NCBI GenBank assembly: GCA_950295325.1 | Contig: OX485806.1 | Span: forward strand, 2,790,001 to 2,854,000 | Direction: 5' to 3' | DNA from: Polytrichum commune | Lineage: Eukaryota; Streptophyta; Polytrichopsida; Polytrichales; Polytrichaceae | DNA length: 64,000 bases | Shown: one piece after another, positions 61,224 to 64,000 of the stretch | Numbering within the stretch: the first letter of the stretch is position 1 | Layout of the letters: every line of letters begins with the position of its first letter | The notes under the pieces: model-generated | The model's input: the letters and a program-made list of their open reading frames with translations, nothing else | Told to the model about the DNA's origin: nothing | Databases searched by the model: none | Position numbers and translations under genes: made by a program

Positions 61224-61611
61224 TAAGGGCCAGTTCACACGGGTCCCAAGTCACTTGAGGTCAATCCGTGCAATCTCAGCCGTTGAGAGCATGGAAGTTG
61301 GGACTTGCCACTTCACACGGGGTCCCCATTCCTAAACCCCAAGTATGACACGGATGCCTACATGGCAACAAGGTTTGAAAGTGAGGCTTGGGACTTGTGT
61401 TGAGGATTGGGTCGAGCAAAAAGCTAAACCCAACTCTCAACACGAATCCCACAAATATGTTTGCATAAATTAATCAAAAGCCAACTTTAATGATAAATAA
61501 CCATATTTCAATGGTGTCTTGAGACTCCAAAGGTGGGGCTTTGCCTCCACGTTGGGACTTGCTAACATGAGTGGGACTTCGGACTTGGGACCCCATGTGA
61601 AGCAGCCCTAA
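61224..61611. mobile_element. TIR element, about 388 bp, T4-like termini
   Basis: The left end AGGGCCAGTTCACACGGGTC (then CCAAGTC) and right end GACTTGGGACCCCATGTGAA (then GCAGCCCT) are inverted repeats, flanked by TTA/TAA. The first bases resemble family T4 (AGGGCCGCTTCACAC), but the interior differs, so it is probably a related non-autonomous family using the same transposase. Confidence 0.75.
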
Positions 61612-62382
61612 GTTTAACCTTACGAAAAGAAAGAGTCAAAAGTACTAGTCATCTTCACCAAGGACAAAGGCCTTCATGGTTCAACTATTCATCACAAGTA
61701 GTGTGTCCTTCCCATGGGGTCTTTATCTAGGTGATTGAAAGTATGGCATAGAGTTTGAAGTTGATTCAACAGGCCAAACTCAACATTGGAGCACTTGTAT
61801 TTAAACACCAAAATCAATTGGTGAATTAGACAGTCGTTTCGAACTCTAGAGCCATTGGTACAATAACGATTCATAGGTCGTGATTGTACATCTTGCTAAA
61901 TTAGTTAAATAAGAGGACATGTGTTGATCCACCAAGGCTTCAGCATTGGCAAGATGATTTCTAAGTTGGCACTTGTTTAAAAGGGAGTTTGAATCTAGAA
62001 ATTTGTGACTCAAAAGCCTTGGGTCATACCATCAATCGGACCATCACCCTTGGAGTCACTTCCTCCAATCGCAAATGTCTTTGGCCTTTCATTCAATATT
62101 TCATTGCTCATCAATCAAAACCCTAATAGACTCCCCTATGAAAATTCAAACTTTTAGATTTAAGGTATTTTGAAGGGAGGTAGGATATAGTAGAGGGCTC
62201 TCTATTCCGACACAAGATAATTGTTTTCCCTTCAAAAATATGCCATGTGGCATGCTCACATTCGCCAAGATCCACTTGTATCCCACGTGGAAACTACACC
62301 CCAACACATGTATAGATGAAATAGAGAGCCCTCTACATTATTAGAGTCCTCTCATATTTATGATACGAACAATGGAAGAGGT
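61612..62382. other. Gene-free stretch
   Basis: An imperfect inverted repeat is seen around 62190-62345 (GTAGAGGGCTCTCTATT and AATAGAGAGCCCTCTACA-type arms). No gene recognised. Confidence 0.4.
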
Positions 62383-62609
62383 TCTACACTAGATATTGTA
62401 TTTAGCGTCACTTATTATTTAGAGTTACACAATATTGTATATGTTTATTGTTAATGTAATTCTTTACCAAGTAAAGATGTTAATGCTTTGTACTATCCAA
62501 ACAACCAATTCAACCTTTGTTGACATAATAATAATAATAATAATGTTGATACTTATACTATGCGTAATTCTAAAAAGAAAGTGACACTAAATACAAATAT
62601 TTTGTGTAG
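62383..62609. mobile_element. Short TIR element, about 227 bp
   Basis: Left CTACACTAGATATTGTATTT and right AAATACAAATATTTTGTGTA-type ends are inverted repeats, each followed inward by GTCAC/GTGAC. Contains an (AAT)n microsatellite at about 62527-62546. The ends resemble families T2 and T3 (TTTAGTGTCAC), suggesting a shared superfamily. Confidence 0.7.
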
Positions 62610-64000
62610 CTATGTGAGATAATGTCCAGGGTTTGAGACCCTAAGAGGCCACTTCTACGCTAGATTCAAGCTAGAATGCACTCTCCTTATTGAGCCAACG
62701 CATGACATAGCATTTAGTTAATTAAGTTTCTTCATCACGTCAATGCCAATGAGAATTTTTTGTTGTCAATTGTACGATTACTTTTGGTTTTCAAGTTTTT
62801 GTTAGTCGTAGTGATGACCAAAATGGAACAAATGTCCCATTGTTGGGTTTACCCTCACAAAACAAACAACTAACTTGAGTATTGTTCATAATGTGAGGGA
62901 AACCGACAGTTGAGCCTACCCCAAGACATGTAACTTGATACTAATAGTTTCTATTCATAATATGTACCGATCTATGTGGGGCTGACACATGCTAGGTTAG
63001 TTAACCGTAACATTATTACACGTACCCCATGAATACACTATACCGGATTCTTGACTACGGAGTACCCTCCCTTGTTTGGAAAAGGGAGCATGCTCCGTTA
63101 TGACGATCAAAAAGCGAGTGCGATGGTGCATCAAATAGCCAACTAATTGTATGCAACATTTGGTACAAAATAGAATCAACTCTTGCCAATCATAGCGGCA
63201 ATGTGAGAAGGGTTTAACCCTTAAATGCTCAAGAAACCCAAAATGGGTCGCCACCTAATAATCTACTGGGGTTTGCAACCCAAAGGTGGCAATCTACGTG
63301 GATGGAAAGGTATCTACTAGTGTAGGATGGTTCCCACTACCATGTCGGCCAAAATATTATATAAAAACCTCATACTCCAAGCATGTAGAATTTTTTGTTA
63401 GATTGGCATTGCTTTTTTGGGGAGATGGTTCTATGTGCAGGAGCCAAATTTAGGAGCCAATGTCTTTCATTGGCTCAATTTGGGTGGGGTTTTCTCCTTA
63501 GGACAAGGTGATGGTTGTGCACAACTTGACGGGTGGATTTGGAAAAAACTGAGTGCACATGTTGCTTGCTCCATGAAAAGGGGGAAATCTACCAAAATGA
63601 CCTCATGTGGCCCCTCCAACTTTGAGGGTGACGGACTTCGTCTAAATTTGCGCAAAAACCCCAAATTTCTGGGAGTAGCTCATATGTCATTCACATAACA
63701 TATTATGACAAAGTTTTCAACTTTCTAAAATTTGTGGCATGACCGAAATGGTCATGAAATGAAAAGTTAAGGGTTTTCTCTAGCTGCCCCCCGGATGAAG
63801 GCCATGTTCATATGTTTAGATGACCTAGAAAATGTGGTCCGATTGGCTTCAAATTCTTGAGGGAAAGAATATACGGTAGCCTAGTTCACATCCATACGGT
63901 TGGATTTGAAGAATAAATGTTCTCTTTGGCTACATAACAAAAAAAATTAGCGTTGGTGCTGGAGGTGCCGAAAATGGAATGTGAAGGCTTGAGCGTTTAG
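62610..64000. other. Gene-free stretch to the window end
   Basis: The overlapping frames at 63417-63698 (both strands) show no recognised domain; repeat of phrases such as GTGGCCCCTCC is weak. No gene supported. Confidence 0.35.

Noticed and set aside
63417-63698. Overlapping 93- and 65-residue frames on opposite strands.
   Set aside because: No domain, no codon-use signal and no splice-joinable neighbours; treated as chance frames.

Overview
The window is nuclear DNA from a land plant. The recognisable genes are plant-type and intron-bearing: a prolyl oligopeptidase with 12 coding exons, a VPS16/VACUOLELESS1 homologue with 15, a SUVH histone H3K9 methyltransferase and a ruined A-type (CYP71-clan) cytochrome P450. 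All inferred introns are GT-AG. The sequence alone does not fix the species. My impression is a non-flowering plant (bryophyte or lycophyte), held with low confidence.

Layout. Positions 1 to about 30.4 kb carry no gene I can support. This part is a graveyard of short terminal-inverted-repeat (TIR) elements, a hAT transposase relic, tandem arrays and foldbacks. Prolyl oligopeptidase occupies 30.46-35.65 kb (+). A P450 pseudogene lies at 38.46-41.11 kb (+), inside a block bounded by two inverted ~0.4-kb copies of one repeat (37.87-38.24 and 45.39-45.79 kb). VPS16 is at 46.66-52.59 kb (+) and converges on SUVH at 53.38-55.36 kb (-), with under 0.8 kb between their stop codons. From 55.4 to 60.7 kb there are three kinds of tandem or duplicated sequence, and 60.7-64 kb holds further TIR elements.

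The three intact genes do unrelated housekeeping jobs: post-proline peptide cleavage, vacuole and late-endosome tethering, and heterochromatin marking. I see no operon-like logic. The most interesting points are: (1) the leaders of both VPS16 and SUVH contain decayed tandem copies of the segment that includes the start codon; (2) the SUVH SRA domain has a shortened methylcytosine-pocket loop with Phe where Tyr is usual; (3) a ~59-bp tandem array at 7.06-7.60 kb whose units fold into hairpins with matched base changes in both arms, lying inside a split TIR element; (4) a ~160-bp near-perfect foldback at 9.78-9.94 kb; (5) a prolyl oligopeptidase N terminus suggesting dual targeting by alternative starts. 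I found no convincing previously undescribed multi-gene system.
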